In this document: positions 22,536-34,520 of the stretch, piece by piece
How the letters are laid out: each line of letters opens with the position of its first letter
Numbering within the stretch: the stretch's first letter is position 1
NCBI GenBank assembly: GCA_026075535.2
Contig: AP026538.1
Location: 13,028,337-13,092,336, forward strand
Length of the DNA stretch: 64,000 bases
Direction of reading: 5' to 3'
Source: Tricholoma matsutake
Lineage: Eukaryota > Basidiomycota > Agaricomycetes > Agaricales > Tricholomataceae
Position numbers and translations under genes: made by a program
The notes under the pieces: model-generated
The model's input: only the letters and a program-made list of their open reading frames with translations
Told to the model about the DNA's origin: nothing
Databases searched by the model: none

Positions 22536-22979
22536 AGCCTACTATATTTGTTATGACTTATTTACATGCTTACATCAGGACTTCTTGCTCTCGTTACTAT
22601 CCTATCTCTCTTGACCTCGAACCATCATCTGTATATCGCTAGCTCTAGTTACTGAAATACCACACCGTATCTTATCGCTTTGTGTGATTAGAGATGACAT
22701 CAGAGATGGAGGTCAGTGACAAGGAGATACTCCCAGCATTAATGTTCACCCAGAACTCGATTATCTTAATGGCTTCTCCATGTTCTTGCTTGTGATCTTC
22801 CAAAGGACAGGCAATTGCCTCCCAAAGCAACAGCAGCTGAACTTGACAGCGAGGACGCAGTTTTCTGTGGTATCAAATGAGGTTGTCAATGTAATCCCAA
22901 CTGAAGAAATTGTCTATGTAGATGTGCAGGCTGTCTATCCCGAGTTTTTTGATGCCAAGCCAACATAAGAGCCCAGATA

Positions 22980-25190
22980 CGGCACACAAAGATGGGAAAG
23001 TACATCATTGGCCAGTCATCAGGAGAGTACTTGGCATTGTTTGGTATTGTTGTCATGGCTAAATATAGCATCTCCTTCAGTTTTCATCCAATTTGCACGA
23101 TTTAACTTGCTGTTGGTCTATCATTGGGAAATATTTACAAGTATTTGGGATTGTTTGTTTATAGATCAAAACGATGAACATAACTATATCAGAGCCAGTG
23201 TTTACTCAATTGAGTTTATTTAACTTGTGGAAGGGTATGTAACCTTGGACACTTTACCCTGTGCTGACAAAGGTTGTTTATATTTGTTTGTTAGATCATC
23301 AAAATACTGTATCTTGCTCAATTCTTGGCTGATTTCTTTTATTTAACTTGGAATGAGAAGATACATGATTGGCCAATCATTGGGAGGGTATTTGGCATTG
23401 TTTGACATTGTTGTCATGGCTAAATATAGTATCTCTTTCAGTTTTCATCCATTTTGGATGATTTAACTTGCAAAGTAAAAAGTATACTGTTGGTCTATTA
23501 TTAAAAGATACTTACAGAGATTTGGCATTATTTGTTCATATATCAAAAAATCAAAAAGATGATGTCAGAGCTGGTTCTAACTCAATTGAGTTTATTTAAC
23601 TTGTAGAAGGGTGTAGCTTGGTACTTTACACTGACAAAGGTTGTTTATCTTTAATTGTTAAATCATCAAAATACTGTATCTTGCCCATTTCTTGGCTGAT
23701 TTAACTTGGAATAAGAAGATACACTATTGGCCCATCATTGGCCAATCATCAGAAGAGTCTTTGGTATTGTTTGACATTGTTGTCATGCCTATATAGTATC
23801 TCTTTTAGTTTTCATCCATTTTGGATGATTTAACTTGAAAATAAAAAGATACTGTTGGTCTATCCTTAAAGGATATTTACAGATGTTTGCTATTATTTGT
23901 TAATATATCAAGCAGATCAAAAAGACTATATCAGAGCCAGTTCTAATTCAATTGAGTTTAACTTGTAGAAGGGTATGTAGCTTGGGCATTTTATAATGAC
24001 AAAATTGTTTATCTTTATTTGTTAAATTATCAAAATGCTGTATCTTGGTCAATTCTTGGCCAATTTGTTTTATTTAACTTGGAATAAGAAGATACATTAT
24101 TGGCCCATTCATTGAGATCATATTTGGTATTGTTTGGCATTGTTTGTGGTATCTCAGTTAGTTCTTCTTTAATCCAACTGATTTAACCTGCAAATAAAAT
24201 ATACTGTTTGTACATTATCTGATTTAGGTGTGCTAACAAAGGTTGTTTATATTTGTTATTAAATCATCAAAAATGCTGTATCTCACTCAATTCTTGTCCC
24301 ATTTGTTTTATTTAACTTGAAATAAAAAGATATATTGTTGGCCCATTATTGAAATCTCATTTGGAATTATTTGGCCTTGTTTGTATGGTTTCAATTTATT
24401 ATTTCAGTCAGTTCTTTTATAAACAATGTTGTATACTATTAGACCATCATTGTTAAGTGCTGAACTTGAGGGTGGAAATCTGTCAGACTCATATTCGATG
24501 GTGTATCAGAGAGGACTTGGCTTCAACTTATAAGAAATTGTGCCCTTCACCTTGTCCATGTCTAATTTCAAGACAAAGGTAAATGTAAGAATGTCAGAGT
24601 TCGAGAGGAAGTACGAGACAGGAGAGGAGACTAGAGATTGAGATGGGTAAACTTGGTTGCTTTATGAACTGAAGAATACAAACAGAAGTAAATAGGTTAA
24701 ATACTAAAGAGCAGAGTTAGGTCAGAAACCAGTGGAGAACAGAGTAGTGGAGGTATCATAGGAATGGAAACTATATCTAAAATACTAATGCTATGCCAAT
24801 AATTACTAGGTGACCTTGGTGGAAAATGGTTGGAAGTCCAACAAAAATCCACATTGCTGGAACAGAATCAAGAGATATTATTATATATTTGTTATTATGT
24901 GTTATCAATGAACATAAGCTATATCTTCCTTAATGTTTAACTTGTAATAGAACAGAATATCATTGATGCATCATTAACATAATGGTTTCCACTACTTGGT
25001 ATTATTTATTAGGGCTAAATATGAAGTTTATATCCTGTATTTTATGTTTTATATATCATTCTGATCAGCTTCATGAGCTGATTTAATATTTAATATTTCT
25101 TTGCATACTATTGGGTTTTTTTATTACCAAATATTGTCAGGTATTTAGCATTATTTGATTATAGATCATAAAATGTAAGGACTCATACCT
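22980..25190. repeat. Degenerate tandem array, ~360-bp unit
   Basis: The phrase GATACATNATTGGCC recurs near 22999, 23357, 23717, 24089 and 24330, and each unit also contains TTGGCATTGTTTG, GATTTAACTTG, CAATTGAGTTTA and AAATCATCAAAATACTG in the same order. Periods are about 358, 360, 372 and then a shortened 240. Later units (24420-25190) are barely recognisable. AT-rich; no gene. From 22536 to 22979 there is also no recognised gene. Confidence 0.7.
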
Positions 25191-25375
25191 GCCAGAATTG
25201 GCCCTTACCCCCAAGCGAAAAATTCAGTGTGACCATTTTTCCATGTCTGTTTTCCCCACAGTCAGTAATTTTTAGCAACCATTACAAAAATTACTGACTT
25301 TACTAACTGGGGGAGTCAAAATTTTATAGTGATGTTATCCATCATTGTAACCAGTTTTTTGAGCTGAGTTTCAAA

Positions 25376-28295
25376 TCAAGGAGTTGGTTTGAATATTGGA
25401 GGATGGGGATTTAGTGGAGGCATGTCTTGGAGGGGATCGCCCTCGATGTGTTGAATAATTCTAAAATGATTGGGTAGTCCAGCCACAATTGGGCGGACCT
25501 TCTGTGCGACTGGTTTATACTTTTTCTTCGTCGATAAATAACTAGACTGTGGATTGTCCGAAATAACTGAGGAAGGGGAAACTGACAATGAAGAAGGTCG
25601 CATAGGTATAAACACCATCGAGGCGTTTCGAGGAACATGGAACTCGTCGCATGCAGATAAATATAAGTCAGAAAGCATTGCAGATAATTCTTCAGAGGAG
25701 TCGATTTTGGGGATATTTGCAGTGCGCTCAATAATTATAGAGGAGTTAGAAGAGTTGAACGAGATGATGAAAGTGCACTGTTCCGAAATTTCATTCTCTA
25801 ACGCTGAAAATCCTCTCGAACTACTTTTCGACGATGGTGCGATCGAGGTATCGAGGGAATTGTAGCGGTCCAAGTTGAGTTAGGATCGCATATCGTGATG
25901 GTTTGCGCTTCGTTCCGATAGTTCCTAATGACGCTTTCTGTCAAGACGTCGAAAGGTCATCTGAGTAGAATATCGTATGCTGGGTCCTGAATAATATGTA
26001 TCTGCATGTATAGGGTGATTCCACCGAGATCGCAGGGTACGTTGCGTGCTAAACCGAGTGTTTTGTCCACAGTCCCGTTAGCAGACTGCATTGGAAGCCT
26101 AATCGAGGAGTCATATGCTAGACCGAGTTCATGGCAAACATCTTTGGCCATCGATATGATTGAGGAACCAGGATCGACGACACTTTCTACCTGGTTGTTA
26201 CCATGGATGTCCATAATAACTGATCTAATCAATGAAGTTTCTTTAGCAACAATGAAAGGCTGAGGGATTTCACCAGGTCGGAGACTGCTAATATAAGTCT
26301 CATATGTGTCAGGCACAATGATCGCGTCGGGACTAAACATGTTCATTGCATTGTTTCCGGATTGTGGGACTTGTTTTGGTGTGACCTGTTCTCTCCATTT
26401 TGTTTGAACCTCTGGTGAAAGCGAGAGTAGTTCTTTGGATGTCAGCGTGATGATCGGCATCTTCATTGAGCACGCAAATATATCATGTGCGATTTTCTCG
26501 TTCTGTACTGGTGCCTGTGTCGCATACGATGGTCCGTCTTTTTCCTTACCCTTTGATGTGCCAGCGAAGTTCTGTTCATGTGGTGGCAAATAGGCATTCT
26601 CCCTGACCGACATGTATGGGTGTACCGAGGTTTGCATTGGGGGTATGGTGGTCGATGGCAAAGTGGTCGATGTCGATGTTGGAGCGGTAGTTGAAGTTGA
26701 AGGGTTGACCATTGTCGATGAAGATGTTGAGGGTGGTGGGACTGTACCAGTAGACGTTGACGATGCAGGGACGGGCGTTGTTGTGGCTGGAACCAAATTT
26801 TGAACCTCTTTGTTTGGACGCGAAAATGGTCGACCACTTCGAAGCGCAAATATTTCGCGCTCGAGAGCCGCTATTCTATCTTCGGAGTCAGCTGTCAACG
26901 TCGAGTTATGATAAATGCCTTTTGTCTCCAATCCCGATATAGAAACGGCGTCGGACTCTGTTATCGAAGTGATCGCAGCCGAGGTTGAACTAGTCGAATT
27001 GAAGGTGCCGATGGTGCAATGCTGAATAAAAGTGTTGCTGCTGGGGTTGCATCTGGGTTGCATTTCCACCATTCATCGATGTGTTCCTTGATAAACCTGC
27101 CAGGGATACTTCGAGGGGTGAATTGTCCGTTAGGAAGTACGATCTTTCCTTCCGTGTTTCGCTTACACTTCCCTTTGTTCAGGTACAACTCACAAACCAT
27201 ACAGTCAGGGATAAAATGTCCAGATAAACCACAAAATATGCAAAGGAGTGCATCGATATGTGCCTGTCTGTCTGCCAAATTAGTGCGAGGATTTTTAGTA
27301 CCTGCGATATGCATAGCAATGGTGCTAGCAAATTGTTTGAACATCGCGTTTAGATCTTCGGTTTTGATTGTAATAGTTCCAGGTGACGAGGTGCCCATAT
27401 TTCCGACGTTCGATGTCGAGTGCAATGAAGAGGTCGATTGGTGGATTACTGAGTTTGATGTGTTGGAGCCTGCTAGAATGAATTTTGCCGCGTCGTGAAT
27501 GTCATTGAGTGGATACGGATTGTCGGGATAATGGTTGGGGAATTTGAGTTTGAGTTGTCAAGCAATTCGAGTCCATAAGCCGGGTTGGAATCCTCGAACA
27601 TAAGCTCTGCTTTGCTCGGCTTCTGAGATCCTATTCTTTGCTCGCAAAAAGTGAGTAATGTTGTAGAATGCGCAATAATACATTCCTAGATCGCTCGCAT
27701 CGAATATCCCAATGCGTAGCTGCTCTCCCACCAATTTGTCCATGTCCGATATGCTCCACTTGCGATCATCTTCTGAGCCGGGATAGAGTTTGTGTACTGC
27801 TGTTCTAAATTCGTTGAATGATGTGCCGGGTTGATACTCTGGAAGCGATTCCCAGAGTTCTGACGAGTCGATGTTGAGGTAGCAACAAGTGTGTTTCTTC
27901 ATGAGATTCGATTCAGTAACGCTGCAGGTTGGGAATAATAGTTCAAGCTCTTCGAAGTATCGTCGAAGCTCTCAAGGCTGAGTCAGGTCGAATTTCGGAG
28001 CGGTCGAGTGCCCATGAGCTGGCATCGCGGTTTGGGTAGTCATGAATGCGATGACTCTAGGGGTAGGGGTTAAGACTTGTGTAATAGATGGTAGAGGTGT
28101 CGAAGTTGTTGGAAGGATAAATGAAGAGGTCGATGATGATGACAAAGAAGTAGATGATGATGTGGAAGGCGATGATATAGGTGAAGGAAATAGTCTACGA
28201 TGAGTAGATTCTGCCTCAGAAACTGGAATTAGAATATCTCCCGATTGTTCGAGAGATTTGAAGGTGTGGCGAGTATCAATCCGAAGGGTTCTCAC
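25376..28295 (-). pseudogene. Ty3/Gypsy Gag and protease region, 3' half missing
   Basis: Reading leftward from the primer site: a Ser/Thr-rich Gag start with FDLTQP, then the Gag body (LRRYFEELE, SLPEYQPGTSF, KLVGEQLRIG), a zinc knuckle (C-x2-C-x4-H-x4-C in CIFCGLSGHFIPDC, about 27240-27185), a linker, and a retropepsin with VDPGSSIISM (active site DxGS), near 26175-26150. Then follow ILLR*PFDVLTES and the linker KKKYKPVAQKVRP. Stops at 27972 (TQP*ELRR), 27558 (RIA*QL) and 25957 (LLR*PF) are TGA where Arg fits, and a frame change occurs near 27000. Reverse transcriptase and integrase are absent; similarity ends at about 25376. Confidence 0.8.
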
Positions 28296-28353
28296 TTATG
28301 TTGACCTAAGCCAAGGAAGTCGAGGTTGGTCCGACGATGAAATGATTCAAACA

Positions 28354-28371
28354 CCCTCGCGGTGGGCTCCA
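28354..28371 (-). other. Primer-binding site of the Gypsy element
   Basis: On the minus strand, four bases after the LTR end, TGGAGCCCACCGCGAGGG begins with TGG, the complement of a tRNA CCA end. The matching tRNA was not identified. Confidence 0.55.
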
Positions 28372-28375
28372 AAAA

Positions 28376-29561
28376 TGATGATGCTCAACCCGGGAAAACC
28401 ACCAGAACTGCTGATGAGGCAATCAATGATGTTTGTGACGAGTCAGAGGAGGGTTGTGAGATGTTCCGAAAGTTCGTGGTCAAACCTCTGATAAGATTAC
28501 TAGTTAACACTAGTCGTGAAGGTAGTGTTATGTGAGACGAAGGCGTTTGTCGTGGTCTGATTGAGTATCGATCAATATCGAGGGCAATCAACGAGATCGA
28601 TGGTGAATGAGTTTTATCGTCGATGGTCGATATGTGAATTATGGGGACCTTTTGATAGGTCGATGGTATACGAAGGGTGAGGCAGACTGCTATGAAGTGT
28701 TGGAAGGGTTGCTAGAACTAATGACGAGAGGATCGAGAAAGGATTGAGGATGCGATGATTGCAGAGGTTTCTCATTGATCGAGAAAACCCGCAGAGACTT
28801 AGATTGTTTTAGAAAGCTGATTGGATGCTTAGAACTGTATACGAGACGATATGTGAAGACGATTTCTTGTTATTTCCAAGTAGATACTACAGAGTTTTAT
28901 ATGTTTTAAAGAAACTTCCTAAAATGGAATGAGAAACACGTGTAGAACATGAGGCAAAAGATATGAGTTAAGACACAAGACCATAAAGGAGACTGGAATC
29001 CGAACAAGAAAGATATATATATCATATGATGAAAGAGTAATAAAAGGAAAGAACTAAAAGAGACTGTCCTTTGTGTATAAACTGCGCTAAGTCTCGCAAT
29101 AATGCATCCAGTGGGTTCTGTGCGCGATAGGGACTTGGAACGAGGCTGACCTATGATCAGCAGGTTTGAGCATGAGTTGGAATATGTCCTAGTGCATGGT
29201 CTTCCACCATTTAGATAATGAAGGCGGCGCCCGATGTCGCTTGTAGTTTCTCGATATCAATCGATGACACTTGACGATGGTCGATGATGGTCGATTGCAG
29301 TTGTGGCTTGTTCGAAGTTGGTCGGGGATGTTTGGTGGTCATGTAGGGGAATCTTAGGGACTTTCGGGGTAGTCCTAAGGTTGTGCGATGTGGTCTTTTG
29401 ATACTATCGATGTCACTGGTGATGTTTCGATGTGGTTGATATGATATCGCGATTGATAGAGTGTGTCGCGCTGCGTCTGGGACGTCGTAGGAGTTAGCCA
29501 ATGTGATTAGAATGATGCTAAAGTGTTGAATCGGTCCTTGAGCCGAGAAGACGACCTATCA
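28376..29561 (-). mobile_element. Ty3/Gypsy 5' LTR (1186 bp)
   Basis: On the minus strand it starts TGATAGGTCGTCTTCTCGG and ends GAGCATCATCA. Limits are set by comparison with the solo LTR at 58576-61184, which matches throughout apart from the hAT insertion in that copy. It lies just upstream of the primer site and Gag of this truncated element. Many differences between the two copies are CpG transitions. Confidence 0.85.
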
Positions 29562-29814
29562 CCGTGGCGAAAGGGGTGTAATTTTTCATTTTGGTCACCA
29601 GATGGTTGGACTCCGCACGGAGTCTGCACAGTCTGCACGGATCTGTGCGGAACATATGGGGCAGTGTAAATTACTGTGGTTTCCACGTATTTTACTTGGA
29701 TTCCACGGATTTCGTCCACCGCGTCCATGATCAACCAGGTCGGACCAGCAAGGACAGTCCGCATGCATCCGAGCAGACAATTTGAGCTTAGCAAAATAAT
29801 GTCACAAATGGTGT
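29562..29814. other. Short dispersed fragments related to 31260-31460
   Basis: The stretch GTGTAATTTTTCATTTTGGT followed by CACCAGATGGTTG and a CTGCACGGATC motif recurs at 31379-31460. A CTGCACAG/CTGCACGG repeat follows. The element type is unknown. Confidence 0.45.
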
Positions 29815-29882
29815 TTGAACTCGGAGCCTCATGATTAACTAATAAAGTACGTATCCACATTACCATTACACTACACAGCCAG
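29815..29882 (-). mobile_element. tRNA-like SINE fragment
   Basis: The minus strand reads GTAGTGTAATGGTAATGTGG (A box-like), then GAGTTCAAACACC (B box-like) at tRNA spacing. It abuts the palindrome-plus-intron block, as do the tRNA-like sequences within the Y elements. Confidence 0.5.
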
Positions 29883-29889
29883 TGGTATA

Positions 29890-31200
29890 TTGTCGTTATT
29901 GGTGCAACTACATACGACTGTTTGGCTTTGTATGACAAAGCACACAGCCGCATCATCAACATTGCCAACTCATCCCATCGACGACGACCATGCTGCCACC
30001 TCACTCCCTCCCTCCTTCCCTCTCTACCACCACCACCTCCACTCTACCCACATCACTTCCACCCACTCCCAGCCCCATTCCACCACCATGAAGAGCTGCA
30101 AACAAGCCAACCAGAAGCAATGCAGGCAATTTTTTTTATTTGTTTCTTCTTTTTATCAACTAACTAATTGTTTTCTTTGTTTTTTAGGTTCTAATCTACA
30201 GTTAACAACTCCACAGCCACGAAGAGCTGCAAACAAGCCGACCAGAAGCAATGCGGGCCCAAATGATGCAATTGCGTCGTTTGGGCTGTAGGTAAATTTT
30301 TTTTATTCATTTCTTCTTTTTCTCAACTAACTAATTGTTTTCTTTGTTTTTTAGGTTCTAATCTACAGGTAACAATGGACGACAATGCAGGACGACACAA
30401 ATCCCCCCAAAACAAACAAAAACGAGCACCAGGGCCCCACCATGACCACCCATGGTGACGGACGACACACCACCCACCCTTAGCCCCACGACACCGACAA
30501 AACCAACGCCAACCACAGAATGACACACCATCCACCATCCACCCCACAAGGACACACCACCCACCTACAGCCTTGTGAGCCACTGCTCGTGGGGTGGATG
30601 GTGGGTGGAATGATGATCAGGGGGATGGGAGACAAGAGGAAAGGGAGATGAGGGGGGAGGGGGAGGGAGACGACAAGGGAGATGACAACGACACCCACCT
30701 GGGGGGACGCCCACCCAATTCCCCTCCTCTCTGTTCAAATGGGATGTGAGGCTGTCGACATGGGCTAGGAGGGTGCCAAGGGATGCCAGGAGACCCCAGA
30801 AAGGGGATACCTGCCTAGTAAGCACCCACCAACCCCCGTACATGCACCACGTCGCACTGACGCACCCAAACCCCTCCCCCCCCCCCCTAAAAAAAAAAGA
30901 CAGAAATCCAAATGGGGAACAACAGTGACAAATGATGACAAGCCACCCACCCCCAGCCTCATGAGCAACTGCTCGTGGGGTGGATCGCGGGTGGAACAAC
31001 GACAAGAAAGGGGGGTGCATACAGACCAACAGGGAATGGTGAGGGGGGACAAGAGGGGGCCACAAGAGAGGGCCGACGATGAACGCACCCACCCCTGCTG
31101 TCTTGCATGCTAGCGAGACGGTGGGTTATTTATTTTATTCTATAGTCTACTGCCCCCCTCTTTGGCAGGGGGGCAACTTTTTTTGTATTCAATACTACCA
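29890..31200 (+). repeat. Orphan palindrome-plus-intron block (Y-like interior)
   Basis: It resembles the interior of element Y in reverse orientation, from the TTTGTATGACAAAGCACA edge to the CTTTGGCAGGGGGGCAAC edge, but no 8-bp duplication or Y ends were seen. Two intron-like segments (about 30127-30188 and 30292-30354) have CAACTAACTAA and TTTTTTAG before GTTCTAATCTACAG; the second starts GTAAATT directly after the palindrome GGGCCCAAATGATGC...GCGTCGTTTGGGC. GAGCA-type palindromes lie at about 30577-30600 and 30957-30985. No protein frame is convincing. Confidence 0.6.
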
Positions 31201-31462
31201 ATAAAATGTCCCCTGTCATGGGGGCATCCTTGTTTTTTTTTTGCCATCAACCCATGCCTCAATTCTTCATTTGGGTCACCACATGGTTGGAGTCTGTGTG
31301 GACTTATGCAGACTTATGTGGACTCCACACAGACTTATGCGGACTCCGTGTGGACTGGGGCTGAGTCCATGGCAAAAGGGGTGTAATTTTTCATTTTGGT
31401 CACCAGATGGTTGCAGTCTGCACGGATCCGTGCAGAACATATGGGGCAGTGTAAATTACTGA

Positions 31463-31517
31463 TAATTTGACATAGTAAAATTGAAATGAAATTTTATTAG
31501 GTAATGGGGTGGTTTCC
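31463..31517 (+). repeat. Dispersed AT-rich junction repeat (copy 2)
   Basis: It matches 12976-13030. Between 31518 and 32480 no gene or known element was recognised; open frames there are short and lack family features. Confidence 0.45.
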
Positions 31518-32479
31518 TAACCATCTCCTGGCGCCTCAAGATTGAAATGTAAGTCTTTTTTATTGTTTGCTTATCTTTCTCTGATACTAAGTTTGTCACA
31601 CAGATCATTTGTCACTATAATGACAACACTTCAAAAGCAACTGCCTTTCCTCCAGGTGTCAAGTTCATTATTCATCCCACAGTAATGTGCTGGAGGTGGA
31701 AGGGGACTAGGGGGATGCCCTGTGTGTTTCTCCTATTTTTTACATTCATCCTATATTTTTCCTCACTTCATTTCCTTCTATTCTTCATTTTCTATGATTT
31801 TTCTGGATTTTATTACTAATTTCCCTTCCTATCATGTTTGTGCATGTTGACAGTTTTATATTTAGAGGCAGAGCACCCCTTCCGACATCTACCCCTTGGT
31901 ATGATGTCATTTGGTGGCCTTGATCTGCCTATCTCTGCATTTTCTATTTTTAGGTTATTATTTGATTTTTGTTGTCTTCACATATACTGGGCATCAGCAA
32001 AGGGATCCTTAGAGTTTTCTCTTCGTATTTCCCTTTGCTAGGTGCATCCCCAATCCCTGTAATATGTAGTATAATTTTAACTTTGGATTTCCCTTTGCCA
32101 GAGGCTGAGGTTGCCCTTATAGGAGGCACCAGGAGACTTGTGGAGCAAGATAGCCATAAGGTGTGTACCTAGTCACCATAGCCCTGTCCCATCTCCACTG
32201 ACTGCACTGCTATCCCTTGAAACAGGAAACACTGCCTCCTGAGCTTGACTTTGTGTTGCTCATTGCTTGTCCCTGTGGCCCTAAATGCATCAACAACCTC
32301 AATGCCCAAGGAATGGCTACCAATGACTGCAGTCCCCCACTTCCCCCACCCCATTATCTGTGCAGCTCCTGTAAGCCAGGCAGTAAGCAATAGCTTGCTG
32401 TTGTGTAGCAGGAGCTTCCAATAGATGAGGAGTGGGGTGGAGATGGTGGAGATGGTGCATGACAATGCTTGAGAGTAGC

Positions 32480-32650
32480 GACTGAATCACAGCCACAAAG
32501 CCCAGGCTTTTGGGCTCAACTCAGGCTTCAGAGATAATGAGCCAAGCCCTGAGCCCTACCAAGCCCACTCCAAGGCTCAGCTTGGGTCAGGCTTCTGGGG
32601 CTCGGCAGCCTGGGCTTCAGGGCTTTGGGCTGAGCCTTGCACATCACTAA
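32480..32650. mobile_element. Probable short hAT-like insertion rich in GGCTT/AAGCC words
   Basis: The segment is built of AAGCCCAGGCTT, GGGCTTTGGGCTGAGCC and similar words in both orientations, like the subterminal regions of element W, and its right end reads CATCACTA (reverse complement TAGTGATG). It breaks a coding frame on the minus strand just after LHIS. No clear 8-bp duplication was found, so one end may be deleted. Confidence 0.45.
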
Positions 32651-34091
32651 TGTGGAGTTTTGTTTTGTCTTGCAGCACATTGATGCCATTGAGAACAGTT
32701 TGGATAACCTCCACATGCTTTTCTCCTGATTCTTGCTTACAGTCTCCTGATATAAGGATGGGATGCCCAGAGTATATTTGATTATCTTTGCACAAGATTC
32801 CCAATGCACTAATGGTTGCTTAAAAATAGATCAGGTCCTAAAACAGAAGTAAAAATTGCATTGGCGGAAGGAACCAAAACTTTCTCACCTCTCCTGTGTG
32901 GTGAACCTGTCCATCATCTAGTGTTTGAAACAATGCCTCCATGTCATCCTCATTGATGAGCTCTGTTGCAGTGTTATGGGCATGCTCCCTGCATAATCCT
33001 AGGAAGTAGTTCATCTTTGGATCCCAGCAAATTCTCTTCTCCATGGCAATTTCATCGAACATCAAGACTGTGTGGATGAATTTGGAGCAATTTCTACTGT
33101 GAATCACATCCAGTACCCCATCGAATGTTGCCTTGACATTGACCTGCTCAACTGTGGGCTGCTCGTGAGAAGGGATAATTGGTGGAATGGTTGAGTGGGT
33201 CCTGAGGTACGAAATGCTTGGTGCATTGTTGGTGTGATGGTCAATCTCTGCCACTCTATTCCCACCCAATTTCCAGAGGAGCAATACCTTCATGTCTTCC
33301 TCCTCTGTAAAACTCTTTGGGTTGTAGTACCCTTCTGCAGCTGCCATATACAAAGCCAACAACCTGTGGGCTCCCTTCCTTTGATGGAGACCAATGTTGA
33401 TCAGGTGATCCACCTGGCTGACCTTCCCACTTGCAATAGCCATCAAGAGCTGCTTTTGGTCAGAGAGTGCAGCTGCCTTTACAAGGAGTTTCTTGGCCTG
33501 GTTTAATCCACACAGTTGATAGAACTCAATTAGCTGGCTTTTATGATGGAGCATCTCCTGGAGGCCACTAAATCCATGATATGGGAACCCAGCATTTTCA
33601 TGAGCTCCATCCTCCATCTGCCTGAGTATATTCCTTAATGTTTCATTCTTGATGAGTTGTTGACATGGCTGACAGGCTGTACCTGATCCTTCAGATGACC
33701 CATGGCAACTGCATGCAAATAACTTCATCACACCATTTTTGAGGGCATAGTCCCATGGAAGAATGATTATATCATGGAGGGCGAAGGGATATGCAGTATG
33801 TGGTGATTTCCCATCAGGAAAAATTATAGTGCATCCCTCGCATGCTGCCACTGACATTTTTGGTTGTTTCAGAATGTCCTTGTACTCAAAGGCATCAACA
33901 TCAATGATCAGAGCTTCATCTAGCTGTTCAGAACATTCTCTCAGTGTTGGAACCTCAATACTAGCTGCCTTTAGCATCAGAACATCAATACTAACTGGAA
34001 AATTCCTGGAGTCAATGAGATCCAATGTGGAAAGTCCATGTTCTATGATGGACCCAGGCAGACTAGGTATTTCTTCGACTGTGAGTTGCAT
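32651..34091 (-). pseudogene. Fragment of a large unnamed Agaricomycete protein (transposon-associated family)
   Basis: A long intact frame of 417 codons (34091-32838) is followed, after an intron (donor GTGAGAAAG near 32887, acceptor near 32820), by ALGILCKDNQIY...ISGDCKQESGEKHVEVIQ down to 32651, where the insertion at 32480-32650 cuts it. Cys-rich blocks (FACSCHGSSEGSG, CQPCQQL) and VLMFDEIAMEKRICWDP are visible. I recall this conserved sequence from repeated hypothetical proteins of mushroom genomes, usually much longer; no biochemical function is known to me. The N-terminus is truncated by the LTR 17 bp upstream. It may derive from a DNA-transposon protein, which is an inference. Confidence 0.6.
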
Positions 34092-34107
34092 ACTATGGCT
34101 GTGGTTT

Positions 34108-34520
34108 TGTTAAGACTATTGGTCTTAACTCAGCCTTGGCTTCCTGTGTCAAGGCTTTCCAACTGTCTCTGTATCACACTAGGAGGCTTTCCTAGTGTAT
34201 CAGGCTTCAGCCTTTGCTTGGGTACTTCCTCAAGTTGTTACAGCTATCCGTACTCAGAGGCTTTCTGAGTAGACCGCTGGTTCGTGTATCACAGTTGGAG
34301 GCTTTCCAACTGTCGAGTTCGAGTTGTCAAGTTGTTCAGATGAGTTTAAGACTGTTGTTTAAATTAGGTCAAGCTAAGGAATACAGGCAGTATTACTGTA
34401 GCTTATATATGGTTCTAGGACTACCTATTGTCCAATCGGAAGGTCTGATGTTTGTCAAGTAAATATAGAAAGAACAATAGAACCATAAGCCTCCTGTCTA
34501 GCATGAGGCATCTGATGTCA
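34108..34520 (-). mobile_element. Probable LTR (413 bp) with internal hairpins and TATA box
   Basis: On the minus strand it starts TGACATCAGATGCC and ends GTCTTAACA, i.e. TG...CA. Its first ~50 bp recur at 37266-37317. A TATA box (CCATATATAAGC on the minus strand, about 34399-34410) would start transcripts that run through the hairpin array and reach the ATG at 34091. No adjoining gag or primer site was recognised, so it may be a solo LTR. Confidence 0.5.
34109..34313 (-). other. Array of hairpins with invariant GGCTT loop
   Basis: Three perfect hairpins share the loop GGCTT on the plus strand: ACACTAGGA/TCCTAGTGT (34176-34198), TACTCAGA/TCTGAGTA (34251-34271) and ACAGTTGGA/TCCAACTGT (34291-34313). 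The stems differ in sequence yet pair completely. A fourth, GTTAAGAC/GTCTTAAC (34109-34129), has a different loop, and a broken version sits near 34145-34168. All lie in the probable LTR. Confidence 0.75.

Noticed and set aside
29890..31200. CRISPR-like array, because short palindromic repeats are separated by unique sequence
   Set aside because: Spacing is irregular (roughly 80-500 bp), repeats are degenerate, the host is eukaryotic, and the blocks lie inside hAT-like elements with 8-bp duplications.
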